From Candidatus Parcubacteria bacterium (GTDB lineage Bacteria > Patescibacteriota > Minisyncoccia > 2-02-FULL-40-12 > GWA2-44-9): DNA of 15,019 nucleotides. The stretch's first letter is position 1. Every line of letters begins with the position of its first letter. Location: assembly GCA_019662005.1 (NCBI GenBank), contig JAIFWG010000010.1, forward strand, positions 1 through 15,019. Reading direction: 5' to 3'. Both the position numbers and the translations under genes were made by a program. Below, piece after piece: positions 1-6,272 of the stretch. Under the pieces are notes generated by a model. It made no database searches and was not told where the DNA came from. It saw only the letters and a program-made list of their open reading frames with translations.

Positions 1-721
1 GGAAGAGGGGAATCAAAGCTGACTGTTCTTCAAGAGAACGCTGTCGGTCCAACTCATCGAGGGCACTTAGGCTAGAGCCATAGGGATTGTTTTGGGTTTC
101 CAGTAATCTATTCCAGGCATCCCAACCACCATTGTTGGCAAAATCTTCTTGATATTTATCAACTTTAAAATCCTTTGGTAAAGTGCAACCTGCTCTGGCA
201 CCATAGGATTGAAGATCATCAGTTCGAGTGTTCAGAGATGGTATCGAAAGTTTTTGAGTCACGCCAAAAGATTTTTGAAGATCACTATTGAAATAATCAC
301 AAAGGTTTGTGGTCGAAAGCATAGCTCTGAATATATCCTCTCCTCGATATTGAGCTTCGGTTCTAAAATTTCTCCAGTTTTGAACCCAAGTTGGTCCACC
401 ATTAGGACCTCCAGTGCGAACTACTTTGAGCATGCTGTCGGTTGTTTTATCAAACAAAACCCTGACTAAGCAGGTATTTATAATATCGATGTAAGTAAAC
501 TTGTTAATTAAGGTGCCGTCATTTACTGGCACAGTGCCCCCCAGTGCTCCTCCAAATTTACTTGTTAAGTAGTCAGCCAGCTTTTGTCCGGCATATTTTG
601 ATCCTGCACACGCAGCACCCTTTAAGATTGTGTCAAAAACCCCTGCATTTGTTTGTTTTGGGTAGATAAAAAGAGTACTCGGAATAATTATTAAGCAAAA
701 AATGGCGAAGATTCGTTTCAT
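1..721 (-). CDS. secreted protein of unknown function, C-terminus beyond the window edge
   Basis: An open frame of 240 codons starts at an ATG at 721 and runs off the left edge without a stop, so the 3' end is missing. Residues 1-26 form a clear signal peptide (KR, then IFAIFCLIIIPSTLFIY, cleavage near TNA/G). The mature part is polar and contains four cysteines, a GGPNGGPTW stretch and a NNGGWDAWNRLLETQNNPYG stretch. From memory, similar Trp/Asn-rich stretches occur in CPR proteins encoded near type IV secretion or pilus genes; this is a resemblance only. The start overlaps the previous stop as ATGA (718-721), so translation is probably coupled to the calcium-binding protein upstream. No Shine-Dalgarno is visible. 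Function is unknown; export is well supported. Confidence 0.82.
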   Translation of the reverse strand, partial: MKRIFAIFCLIIIPSTLFIYPKQTNAGVFDTILKGAACAGSKYAGQKLADYLTSKFGGALGGTVPVNDGTLINKFTYIDIINTCLVRVLFDKTTDSMLKVVRTGGPNGGPTWVQNWRNFRTEAQYRGEDIFRAMLSTTNLCDYFNSDLQKSFGVTQKLSIPSLNTRTDDLQSYGARAGCTLPKDFKVDKYQEDFANNGGWDAWNRLLETQNNPYGSSLSALDELDRQRSLEEQSALIPLF

Positions 722-1602
722 TTTAATAGTGAGCTAAAGGCGGCAATGGCCGTTGGCATTTTTTGAGCAAAAACTTCTATCAAATTATTAAATGCCACTG
801 AAGCTTGGACAGGGTCGCTCTCTATCTTTTTAAATGAAGAATAATTTACCTTAGCGCTTAAAATTGAATCAATTAAAATCTGGTGAGCGCTTGCCCATTT
901 TGTTGGAACCTTCATTTGAGATAATTGTAAGACTTGATTATCAAGATCATTGACCTCTGATTGGAAGAATTGATTGAATTTTGGATTTTCAGAAGCATGA
1001 CCAAAATCAATTTCTGAAGTGAGAGTAATAAACTGAGTAATGTTTTTTAAGTTCCTGTCAGCCATTCCGGGCAAGAAAGTTCGCATTAAAAGTTTGTAGG
1101 CTTCTTCGTTTTGGGTTGTATTGCTTACTTTTTCAAATTCAACAATTGGGATACTGGAATTTATCATTGACTTAAAGACAGCGTCGTCAGTGATTGCATT
1201 TAGAGATTGTTCAAATTTGGGATTATCAGATTGCAAAGAGCCTTCAGAGAATCCAGAAAGCAATAAGCTTCCTAATCGTTGAGTAAGATTAGGGTGACGG
1301 TCAGAATCTAGTACATCATCTGGACCCGCAATGCGAGGATCGTGGCCAGATGCAACCTCTTCGCCATCTTTAAATCCATCATTATCAGTATCAGGGTTAT
1401 TTAAATCGGTGTTCCAATAATCTTCTTGAGCATTGTTGAGTCCATCATGGTCAAAATCATTTTCTGCTGGCGCTAATGGTGTGGTGATCGCAGCTCGTAA
1501 ATCCCTCAATGCTAATGAATGCAAAGATAGGCTTAACTTGTAAACCGAAAAGCTGGCAATCACTGCCAAACAAGCAAGAGAAATCTTTATTTTATTTATC
1601 AT
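718..1602 (-). CDS. exported or membrane-anchored protein with thrombospondin type 3-like calcium-binding repeats
   Basis: The protein has 294 residues from the ATG at 1602. It begins with a short positive stretch (INKIK) and a hydrophobic segment of about 18 residues, which is either a signal peptide or an N-terminal anchor. Residues 49-82 carry two Asp-rich loops, DFDHDGLNNAQE and DTDNDGFKDGEE, matching the DxDxDG calcium-binding pattern of thrombospondin type 3 repeats. The remaining 200 or so residues look helical and match no family I know. A TTG at 1626 would add eight residues, but it is a weaker codon and puts polar residues before the hydrophobic segment, so I chose the ATG. An extended -10 lies upstream at 1651-1659. 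The stop overlaps the next start (ATGA). Role unknown; extracellular or cell-surface location is inferred. Confidence 0.82.
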   Translation of the reverse strand: MINKIKISLACLAVIASFSVYKLSLSLHSLALRDLRAAITTPLAPAENDFDHDGLNNAQEDYWNTDLNNPDTDNDGFKDGEEVASGHDPRIAGPDDVLDSDRHPNLTQRLGSLLLSGFSEGSLQSDNPKFEQSLNAITDDAVFKSMINSSIPIVEFEKVSNTTQNEEAYKLLMRTFLPGMADRNLKNITQFITLTSEIDFGHASENPKFNQFFQSEVNDLDNQVLQLSQMKVPTKWASAHQILIDSILSAKVNYSSFKKIESDPVQASVAFNNLIEVFAQKMPTAIAAFSSLLK

Positions 1603-1650
1603 GAATTTATGCGCTGAAATGCGCAAAACAGAGGCCTTGCCTCTTTAATG

Positions 1651-1659
1651 AGTATACCA
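1651..1659 (-). promoter_or_regulatory. extended -10 promoter for the calcium-binding protein gene
   Basis: On the minus strand the sequence reads TGGTATACT, a TGn extended -10 with five of six bases matching TATAAT. No good -35 is present, because the upstream DNA is the hairpin at 1662-1693. Initiation would fall near 1644, giving a leader of about 40 nt to the ATG at 1602. That leader starts with a small 6-bp hairpin at 1630-1644. Confidence 0.5.
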
Positions 1660-1661
1660 TG

Positions 1662-1693
1662 CAACACCCCCGCCAAAATTGGCGGGGGTGTTG
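1662..1693 (-). terminator. perfect 13-bp GC-rich hairpin after the small secreted protein gene
   Basis: CAACACCCCCGCC and its exact complement are separated by a 6-nt AAAATT loop, 17 nt after the stop of the gene at 1711-2082. Neither strand has a proper T-tract after the stem, so it is not a textbook intrinsic terminator. Placement and stability favour termination or 3'-end protection. Confidence 0.6.
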
Positions 1694-1710
1694 ATATTAA
1701 AGCATCAAAA

Positions 1711-2082
1711 TTATTCACGAGAAGTACCTACTTTTAGGATGAGATTGGTGGGATATAGGTCACTACAATCTACCCATGGAATCGGAATAGGGATATATGT
1801 TCCGAGCGCCCATGGCCCACTATTATAAATTCTATACCATTGATAAATAGTTCCAAAAAAAGCTAGATAATAAATAAATACAACCCGGGCAGATTTTGGT
1901 TGACCCACTTGAATTACCTGAAGAGGTACAGGGATTGTTGCTATTCCGATATAGAGTTCACAAACTCGGTATTCCGAGGTTTGGATTCTTCCTCCAAATG
2001 GTATCGCTTGCACTAAAAACGGACTCAAGAGCATTGAGACGGATACTGCTAGGCCACTTATAACAATTACGATCTTCTTCAT
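1711..2082 (-). CDS. small secreted or membrane-associated protein, unknown function
   Basis: This 123-residue protein has a strong signal peptide (MKKIVIVISGLAVSVSMLL..., cleavage near VQA/I at about residue 26) followed by a short PFGGRI motif. Two further hydrophobic stretches (about 46-60 and 66-76) and a Trp/Gly/Pro-rich end (GPWALGTY, PIPIPWVDC) follow. Only two cysteines remain in the mature part (about 41 and 106), which could form one disulfide. Small CPR proteins with a signal peptide, PFGG motif and WxLGxY motif are familiar to me by pattern, but I cannot name a family or function. An ATG start with a weak upstream AAGGTG about 14 nt away supports the chosen start. A hairpin follows the stop, so the gene may be its own transcription unit. 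Confidence 0.78.
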   Translation of the reverse strand: MKKIVIVISGLAVSVSMLLSPFLVQAIPFGGRIQTSEYRVCELYIGIATIPVPLQVIQVGQPKSARVVFIYYLAFFGTIYQWYRIYNSGPWALGTYIPIPIPWVDCSDLYPTNLILKVGTSRE

Positions 2083-2112
2083 AGGAAAAATAACACCTTA
2101 AAGAATTTTAAC

Positions 2113-2141
2113 ATTTTACCCAAGGTTGGTCCCTGTTTAAA
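2113..2141 (-). promoter_or_regulatory. possible promoter for the small secreted protein gene
   Basis: On the minus strand TTTAAA (2136-2141) and TAAAAT (2113-2118) are separated by 17 bp in the 60-nt gap upstream of the start at 2082. The -35 matches four and the -10 five of six consensus bases. AT-rich DNA gives such matches by chance, so this is only a candidate. Confidence 0.3.
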
Positions 2142-2142
2142 A

Positions 2143-2787
2143 TCAGGCTGAGGCTTGTTCAAGCTGGAGACAGGGGTACTCTCCGGTGTTGGGTATGGAC
2201 TCATGCTTGGGTAAACAATTGGAGAATATAGAACTGGTTAAAATTGGAGTTGTTTCTGATAAAACAATACACATTCCATTTTTAGCTATTGCCCCAGTTC
2301 CATATTTTTTCTGGCAGATAATTGTACCTAACTGGCATTTCTCATCTTGAAGGAAATACCCGTTTTCACATTGGCACATTCCACTTTTTTTATCGTAAGA
2401 TGATTGTCCAAAGTGAGATCCGCAAATATAGGAGGCTAGATAAGGGATGTACTTACCTGGATCGTAACTGTTAATTTGTGACTTTATTTGTGCTGGACAG
2501 TTTAGATTATAGACGTTCATCGCGTCCTGATAATCTTTGATCTCTTTTTGGCATAGAGCTATCTCATTTTGGGCTAGTTCTGATCCTAAAATTCCTTTAT
2601 CGGCAAAACGAGCCTTTGTGGCATCAAGAGATTCTTGGTTGTTGCATCTCAATTTGCTTGGCACAAGACAAGCCAAGGAAGATATATCACCAGGAGTTGG
2701 TTCTGGGCTGGATGCGGGTAAACTTAAGCCTCCAAGCGGGGTTAATGCTAAGAGGGTGCTAATAAGAGTTTGGCTAAGGATTCCCAT
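2143..2787 (-). CDS. secreted cysteine-rich protein with EGF-like segment
   Basis: The protein has 214 residues. Residues 1-25 are hydrophobic (SQTLISTLLALTPLGGLSL) and end before a Ser/Pro-rich linker, consistent with a signal peptide, although there is no positive charge at the start. The mature protein holds 12 cysteines, an even number suited to disulfides. One group, CQCENGYFLQDEKC, has EGF-like spacing. The ATG at 2787 is the only usable start before the hydrophobic region and lies 40 nt inside the end of rsmA in another frame. No Shine-Dalgarno is present, so translation probably depends on ribosomes finishing rsmA. The protein probably acts outside the cell. I do not recognise a named family. 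Confidence 0.75.
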   Translation of the reverse strand: MGILSQTLISTLLALTPLGGLSLPASSPEPTPGDISSLACLVPSKLRCNNQESLDATKARFADKGILGSELAQNEIALCQKEIKDYQDAMNVYNLNCPAQIKSQINSYDPGKYIPYLASYICGSHFGQSSYDKKSGMCQCENGYFLQDEKCQLGTIICQKKYGTGAIAKNGMCIVLSETTPILTSSIFSNCLPKHESIPNTGEYPCLQLEQASA

Positions 2788-3503
2788 TGAGTTAGTGATA
2801 AGTTTTCGGCCCTTATTTGTTCGTTCAATCCAAGAGCCATCAATGCCTCTATGATAGCTTCTTTTGGGTAAATTGTGGAGAGATTGTTGACTAACATCTT
2901 TCTTTTGGCGGCAAAACCAGCCTTGATTAGAGGCAGGATGTTTAAAGTAGGCTTATTGGCATGTGGAACTAGTTTAATAACTGATGAATCAACATTTGGC
3001 ATTGGCCGGAAACTTCCACGAGAGACGTGAGAAATAATTTCTGGCTTGGCATACATTTGAACAGAGAGTGCAAGCAGGTTCATGTCTGGCGGTTGAGCCA
3101 TAATCCTTTGGGCTACTTCTTTTTGAACCATCAAAATCATTAACTTTGGGGCGGGCCAGTCTTCGAGGGCAATCCGTAAAAAGTGTGATGTTATGTAATA
3201 AGGCAAATTGGCCACAATTTTGTATGAATCCAATTCTGGGGTAAATTCTAAAACATCTTTTTCTATAATTTCGACATTTGGTAAATCTTGTCGAAGTTGA
3301 TCGATGGCCCGACGATCTTTTTCGACTGCAATGACCTTTCCCGCAAGCTTTTCAAGCTCGCGGGTTAAAATCCCAGTCCCCGGCCCAACTTCAAGCACAA
3401 CATCTTCTTTTGAAAGCTCGGCTGCGTCTATAATCTTCTGAACAATCCCTTGATTGATCAGAAAGTTTTGGCCTAAAGATTTTTTTGCGAATAATTTAAA
3501 CAT
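2748..3503 (-). CDS. rsmA: 16S rRNA (adenine1518-N6/adenine1519-N6)-dimethyltransferase
   Basis: RsmA/KsgA transfers four methyl groups from S-adenosylmethionine to two adjacent adenines in the 3'-terminal hairpin of 16S rRNA, a late step of 30S assembly. The protein has 251 residues, slightly shorter than the roughly 270 of E. coli KsgA. It shows the N-terminal KSLGQNFL signature (8-15), SAM-binding motif I VLEVGPGTG (36-44), acidic residues E61 and D83 for the ribose and adenine, and the catalytic NLPYY motif (99-103). The substrate-side FRPMPNVDSSV and the C-terminal FAAKRKMLVNNL helix are also present. Its start overlaps the uvrD stop as TAATG, so the two are translationally coupled. The 3' end overlaps the secreted Cys-rich gene by 40 nt. 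Confidence 0.96.
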   Translation of the reverse strand: MFKLFAKKSLGQNFLINQGIVQKIIDAAELSKEDVVLEVGPGTGILTRELEKLAGKVIAVEKDRRAIDQLRQDLPNVEIIEKDVLEFTPELDSYKIVANLPYYITSHFLRIALEDWPAPKLMILMVQKEVAQRIMAQPPDMNLLALSVQMYAKPEIISHVSRGSFRPMPNVDSSVIKLVPHANKPTLNILPLIKAGFAAKRKMLVNNLSTIYPKEAIIEALMALGLNEQIRAENLSLTQWESLAKLLLAPS

Positions 3504-5482
3504 TAGTAGATTATTGTTTCCTCTTCGTAACCATTATTGCTAACTAAACGGTAATCCACAATTTCCTTTGGTATTTCGCTTATAAAACGAGATGCGAGAT
3601 TTACTTCGGTTACTCCGAAGATGTTTCGGTACTTGGCATGAGTAATAACTAACTGCTCCTTGGCTCTTGTGATCGCAACGTAACATAGGCGGCGCTCTTC
3701 TTCCATCTCGTGAGGTGCAAAAACAGTTCGGGCATGAGGAAATAATCCTTCTTCCATGCCGACAATAAATACAACCGGAAACTCTAAACCTTTAGACGAG
3801 TGGATAGTCATTAAGGTTATTCTTGATGGTCCTTCGGCTGTATCTGTTCCCTGGATTAAAGAAATTTCTTCTAAAAACTGTTGGCGGCCTTCTGCAGGCT
3901 CGACGCTATTATATTTTCTAGCTACGGTGAGTAATTCTTTTAAGTTTTCCATGCGCTCCTCTACGTTCTCATAACTTGTACTGCCTTTTGAGGTGCTTAG
4001 CGACTTTAAATATTGCTCATATTCAATGCGATCAATTATATAACCGATTGTTGAGGTAAGGTTTTCCTGATTGGCCGTAGTTTCGATATCTTTCAATAGC
4101 GTATAAAAATTCCCAAGAGAGTCAGTCTTTTTTGACTTGCTTTGAGTCTTACCAAAGGCAGCTACTGCTTCAATTAAGTTTGATTCTCCTGTTGCGATGA
4201 TCTTCTCATATGTTGCTTCTCCTATTCCTCTGGTTGGAACGTTAAATATTCTCTCGAAGCTCAATATGTCTTGGGGGTTATGGATTAATTTCAAATAGGC
4301 TAAAACATCTTTAATTTCTTTTCGTTCATAGAATTTAATGCCACCTACTATTTGATACGGGAAGCCATGAGATACCAAGGCTTCTTCAACTGCCCGAGAT
4401 TGAGCATGGGTTCGATATAGGATCGTAAAATCATGTAAATTTTTACCTGCTTTCATTTGTTCCACAATCTGTTGAACGATAAAGCTGGCTTCGGTTCGCT
4501 CGTTAAGCGTTTCTTTAACTAAGATCTTTTGGCCTTCTTGGTTTTCGGTCCAAAGAGTTTTGGGGAACTGATTTTTATTTTTTGAAATTATGCTTTGAGC
4601 CGCGGTTAAAATCGTTTGAGTTGAACGATAGTTTTGTTCAAGCATTATGACTTTGGCTTCAGGGTAGTCTTTCTGGAAATTTAAAATATTTCTAATATCA
4701 GCTTCGCGGAAAGCATAAATAGATTGAGCATCGTCTCCAATCACGAATAAGTTTTTATATCTTTGCGCCAAAAGCTTAATTAACTGATATTGGTCATGGC
4801 TGGTGTCTTGATATTCATCAACGAGAATATATTTCCAGCGAGCTTGGTATTTTTCTAAAATCTCGGGCTTAGTTTTAAAAATCTTCACTGTAAAAGTGAT
4901 TAGATCGTCAAAATCTAACAGGTTCAACTTTTTTAATTCAGCCTGATAGAGTGTATAGATTCTGCTAACCAGCTTTTCCATAAAATCGTTTGGATGATAC
5001 TGCTCCGGGCTTATTAAATCTGTTTTAAGCTTTGAGATTTTATTGAGCATAGCTCGTGGGTTGTAACGCTTTGTATCCAGTTCTAATTCAGCCATTGCTC
5101 GCTTTATGAATGTGAGTTGTTCGTCTGTATCGAGAATATTAAAATTAGATTTATAACCCAGGACAGGAATTTCTTTTCTTAGAATTCTTACGCAAATAGA
5201 GTGAAAAGTGCCGATGGTCGGCATGGCTGGCTGCTCAAAATCATCTGGACTTGAAAGTAAGGCCGAGATTCGTTCTTTCATTTCGTTTGCCGCCTTATTG
5301 GTAAATGTAATTGCTAAAACATGGACTGGGTTTAAGCCAGATGAGATCAAAAAAGCTACCCGGTGTGTTAAGCAGCGAGTTTTGCCTGAGCCTGGGCCAG
5401 AGATAACTAAAACAGGACCGTCAACAGTTTTGACGGCCTCAACTTGCTTCTCATTTAATCCTTTAAGGATATGATCGTTCAT
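3503..5482 (-). CDS. uvrD: UvrD/PcrA-type superfamily 1A DNA helicase
   Basis: This is a 3'-5' ATP-dependent DNA helicase used in excision repair, mismatch repair and removal of proteins from DNA. All SF1A motifs are visible: the Q motif (Q13), Walker A GPGSGKT (29-35), motif Ia TFTNKAANEM, Walker B DEYQDT (222-227), motif III QSIYAFREADI (253-263), motif IV LEQNYRS (281-287), motif V TIHSSKGLEF (559-568) and motif VI YVAITRAK (601-608). At 659 residues it lacks most of the C-terminal tail found in the 720-740-residue UvrD/PcrA proteins, where the RNA polymerase-binding Tudor domain sits. The ATG at 5482 lies only nine bases after an extended -10 TATAAT, so its mRNA may be nearly leaderless. 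PcrA and UvrD cannot be told apart from sequence alone. Confidence 0.95.
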   Translation of the reverse strand: MNDHILKGLNEKQVEAVKTVDGPVLVISGPGSGKTRCLTHRVAFLISSGLNPVHVLAITFTNKAANEMKERISALLSSPDDFEQPAMPTIGTFHSICVRILRKEIPVLGYKSNFNILDTDEQLTFIKRAMAELELDTKRYNPRAMLNKISKLKTDLISPEQYHPNDFMEKLVSRIYTLYQAELKKLNLLDFDDLITFTVKIFKTKPEILEKYQARWKYILVDEYQDTSHDQYQLIKLLAQRYKNLFVIGDDAQSIYAFREADIRNILNFQKDYPEAKVIMLEQNYRSTQTILTAAQSIISKNKNQFPKTLWTENQEGQKILVKETLNERTEASFIVQQIVEQMKAGKNLHDFTILYRTHAQSRAVEEALVSHGFPYQIVGGIKFYERKEIKDVLAYLKLIHNPQDILSFERIFNVPTRGIGEATYEKIIATGESNLIEAVAAFGKTQSKSKKTDSLGNFYTLLKDIETTANQENLTSTIGYIIDRIEYEQYLKSLSTSKGSTSYENVEERMENLKELLTVARKYNSVEPAEGRQQFLEEISLIQGTDTAEGPSRITLMTIHSSKGLEFPVVFIVGMEEGLFPHARTVFAPHEMEEERRLCYVAITRAKEQLVITHAKYRNIFGVTEVNLASRFISEIPKEIVDYRLVSNNGYEEETIIY

Positions 5483-5491
5483 GGCGCCCTT

Positions 5492-5500
5492 ATTATAGCA
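5492..5500 (-). promoter_or_regulatory. consensus extended -10 promoter for uvrD
   Basis: The minus strand reads TGCTATAAT, a perfect TGn-TATAAT extended -10, with no recognisable -35 because the upstream bases are the hairpin at 5500-5527. Only AAGGGCGCC separates the box from the uvrD ATG, so initiation would give a leader of about 0-4 nt. If transcription comes from further upstream, AAGGG could act as a ribosome binding site. Confidence 0.6.
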
Positions 5501-5527
5501 TAAACGCCGCCCTAGGGCGGCGTTTAT
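5500..5527 (-). terminator. perfect palindromic hairpin directly after the VOC gene
   Basis: A 28-nt perfect palindrome folds into a 12-bp stem (ATAAACGCCGCC) with a CTAG loop. It begins on the base after the TAG stop of the VOC-family gene. On the minus strand the stem ends in TTTAT, a short U-run contained in the stem. It most likely terminates the VOC transcript, and being symmetric could work in both directions. Confidence 0.65.
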
Positions 5528-5920
5528 CTACATCTGAGGCATCATTGGCTGCATGATACCTATTACGTTGCCTTCGCTATCTTCGACATAGGCATAACGG
5601 CCTACGTTTGGAATATCTAGAATTTCGCCAATTAGCTTGCCGCCAGAGTTTTTAACCTTTTCGACACTGGCGTCGGTGTTTTCGACTGCGATCACAATTA
5701 CTGGAGTCTTAACGGTTCCTCGCTTCATCAAACCGCCGTTGATTCGGCCCGGCTCTCTAGGCATACGAGTTTTTGGATCAACTTCTGCTGTTCTGCAGAT
5801 AATATAATTTCCGTACTCTGATCCCATCTGTTCCATCCCCCAGCCGAAGTTATCGGCATAGAATTTCTTGGCCCGCTCGACATCATCGGCAGGAATTTCA
5901 AAATGTACAACTGGATTCAT
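5528..5920 (-). CDS. VOC (glyoxalase/bleomycin resistance/dioxygenase) family protein
   Basis: This 130-residue protein has the paired beta-alpha-beta-beta-beta layout of vicinal oxygen chelate proteins. The first half starts VVHFEIPADDVERAKKFY with H6 at the usual first metal-ligand position. The second half has PVIVIAVENTDASVEKVKNSGG followed by YVEDSEGNVIGIMQP (111-125). The position that is usually Glu or His near the C-terminal end is Gln (Q124), so classical glyoxalase I metal chemistry is doubtful. It resembles the short single-unit VOC proteins whose substrates are mostly unknown. The ATG at 5920 follows an extended -10 by about 30 nt with an A-rich leader and no Shine-Dalgarno. The family call is strong; reaction and substrate are unknown. 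Confidence 0.88.
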   Translation of the reverse strand: MNPVVHFEIPADDVERAKKFYADNFGWGMEQMGSEYGNYIICRTAEVDPKTRMPREPGRINGGLMKRGTVKTPVIVIAVENTDASVEKVKNSGGKLIGEILDIPNVGRYAYVEDSEGNVIGIMQPMMPQM

Positions 5921-5948
5921 GTTTTTATTATTAAATTAATTGTTTCTT

Positions 5949-5957
5949 ATTGTACCA
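5949..5957 (-). promoter_or_regulatory. extended -10 promoter for the VOC-family gene
   Basis: The minus strand reads TGGTACAAT, a TGn extended -10 with five of six bases matching TATAAT. It lies just downstream of the stop of the 77-residue ORF. Initiation near 5942 would leave a leader of about 22 nt before the ATG at 5920. No convincing -35 is found at the proper spacing. Confidence 0.5.
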
Positions 5958-5961
5958 CAAT

Positions 5962-6195
5962 TTATGAATTTTTGATGGCATCAATAATTTTTCCAAAGAG
6001 AAATCCTAAAACAATTAAGACAAGCAATGGAATAAATATTATTAGTGGAAACCCTAGGTTTGTTGTATGAAGGAACTTATTTATTGGATCTGAGATTTTC
6101 GTAGAAGGCCCACCCGCATTCAAAAAGAAATCAAAATCGTATAACCACAAAAGTAAGCCAATTAAAAATCCAATTTTTGAAAATTTTATTTTCAT
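5962..6195 (-). CDS. small protein with two predicted membrane helices, unknown function
   Basis: A 77-residue protein has hydrophobic segments at about 8-25 and 48-68 joined by a polar loop containing GGPSTKISDPINK. A basic N-terminus (KIKFSK) would favour an inside start. No known family is recognised. The only plausible start is the ATG at 6195, whose A is the last base of the encoded CCA of the upstream tRNA-Ala. There is therefore no room for a ribosome binding site once the tRNA is processed. Either the unprocessed precursor is translated, or an essentially leaderless mRNA is used. The intact frame and clear two-helix pattern support a real gene, but its short length leaves doubt. Confidence 0.62.
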   Translation of the reverse strand: MKIKFSKIGFLIGLLLWLYDFDFFLNAGGPSTKISDPINKFLHTTNLGFPLIIFIPLLVLIVLGFLFGKIIDAIKNS

Positions 6196-6268
6196 GGTGG
6201 ACCTGGCGAGAATCGAACTCGCGACCCGGCAATGCGAATGCCGTATAATACCACTTTACGACAGGCCC
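6195..6268 (-). tRNA. tRNA-Ala (anticodon CGC)
   Basis: A 74-nt cloverleaf includes an encoded CCA. The acceptor stem GGGCCTG pairs with CAGGTCC and contains the G3-U70 wobble that specifies alanine. The D stem is GTAA/TTAT, the anticodon stem CGGCA/TGCCG with loop TTCGCAT, the variable loop four nt, and the T arm GCGAG-TTCGATT-CTCGC. The anticodon CGC reads GCG. It lies 4 nt after the stop of the CrtC-like gene, and its final A76 is the A of the next ORF's ATG. Confidence 0.95.
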
Positions 6269-6272
6269 ATTA

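Noticed and set aside
209..469. Plus-strand ORF opposite the left-edge secreted protein
   Set aside because: The minus frame is open over the whole region, with a signal peptide and a coupled start; the plus ORF has no recognisable features.
5728..5910. 60-residue minus-strand ORF inside the VOC gene
   Set aside because: It is a shifted-frame shadow of a clearly conserved VOC coding frame.
5528..5920. VOC protein as glyoxalase I or bleomycin resistance protein
   Set aside because: The usual C-terminal metal ligand position is Gln and no substrate context exists, so only the family name is justified.
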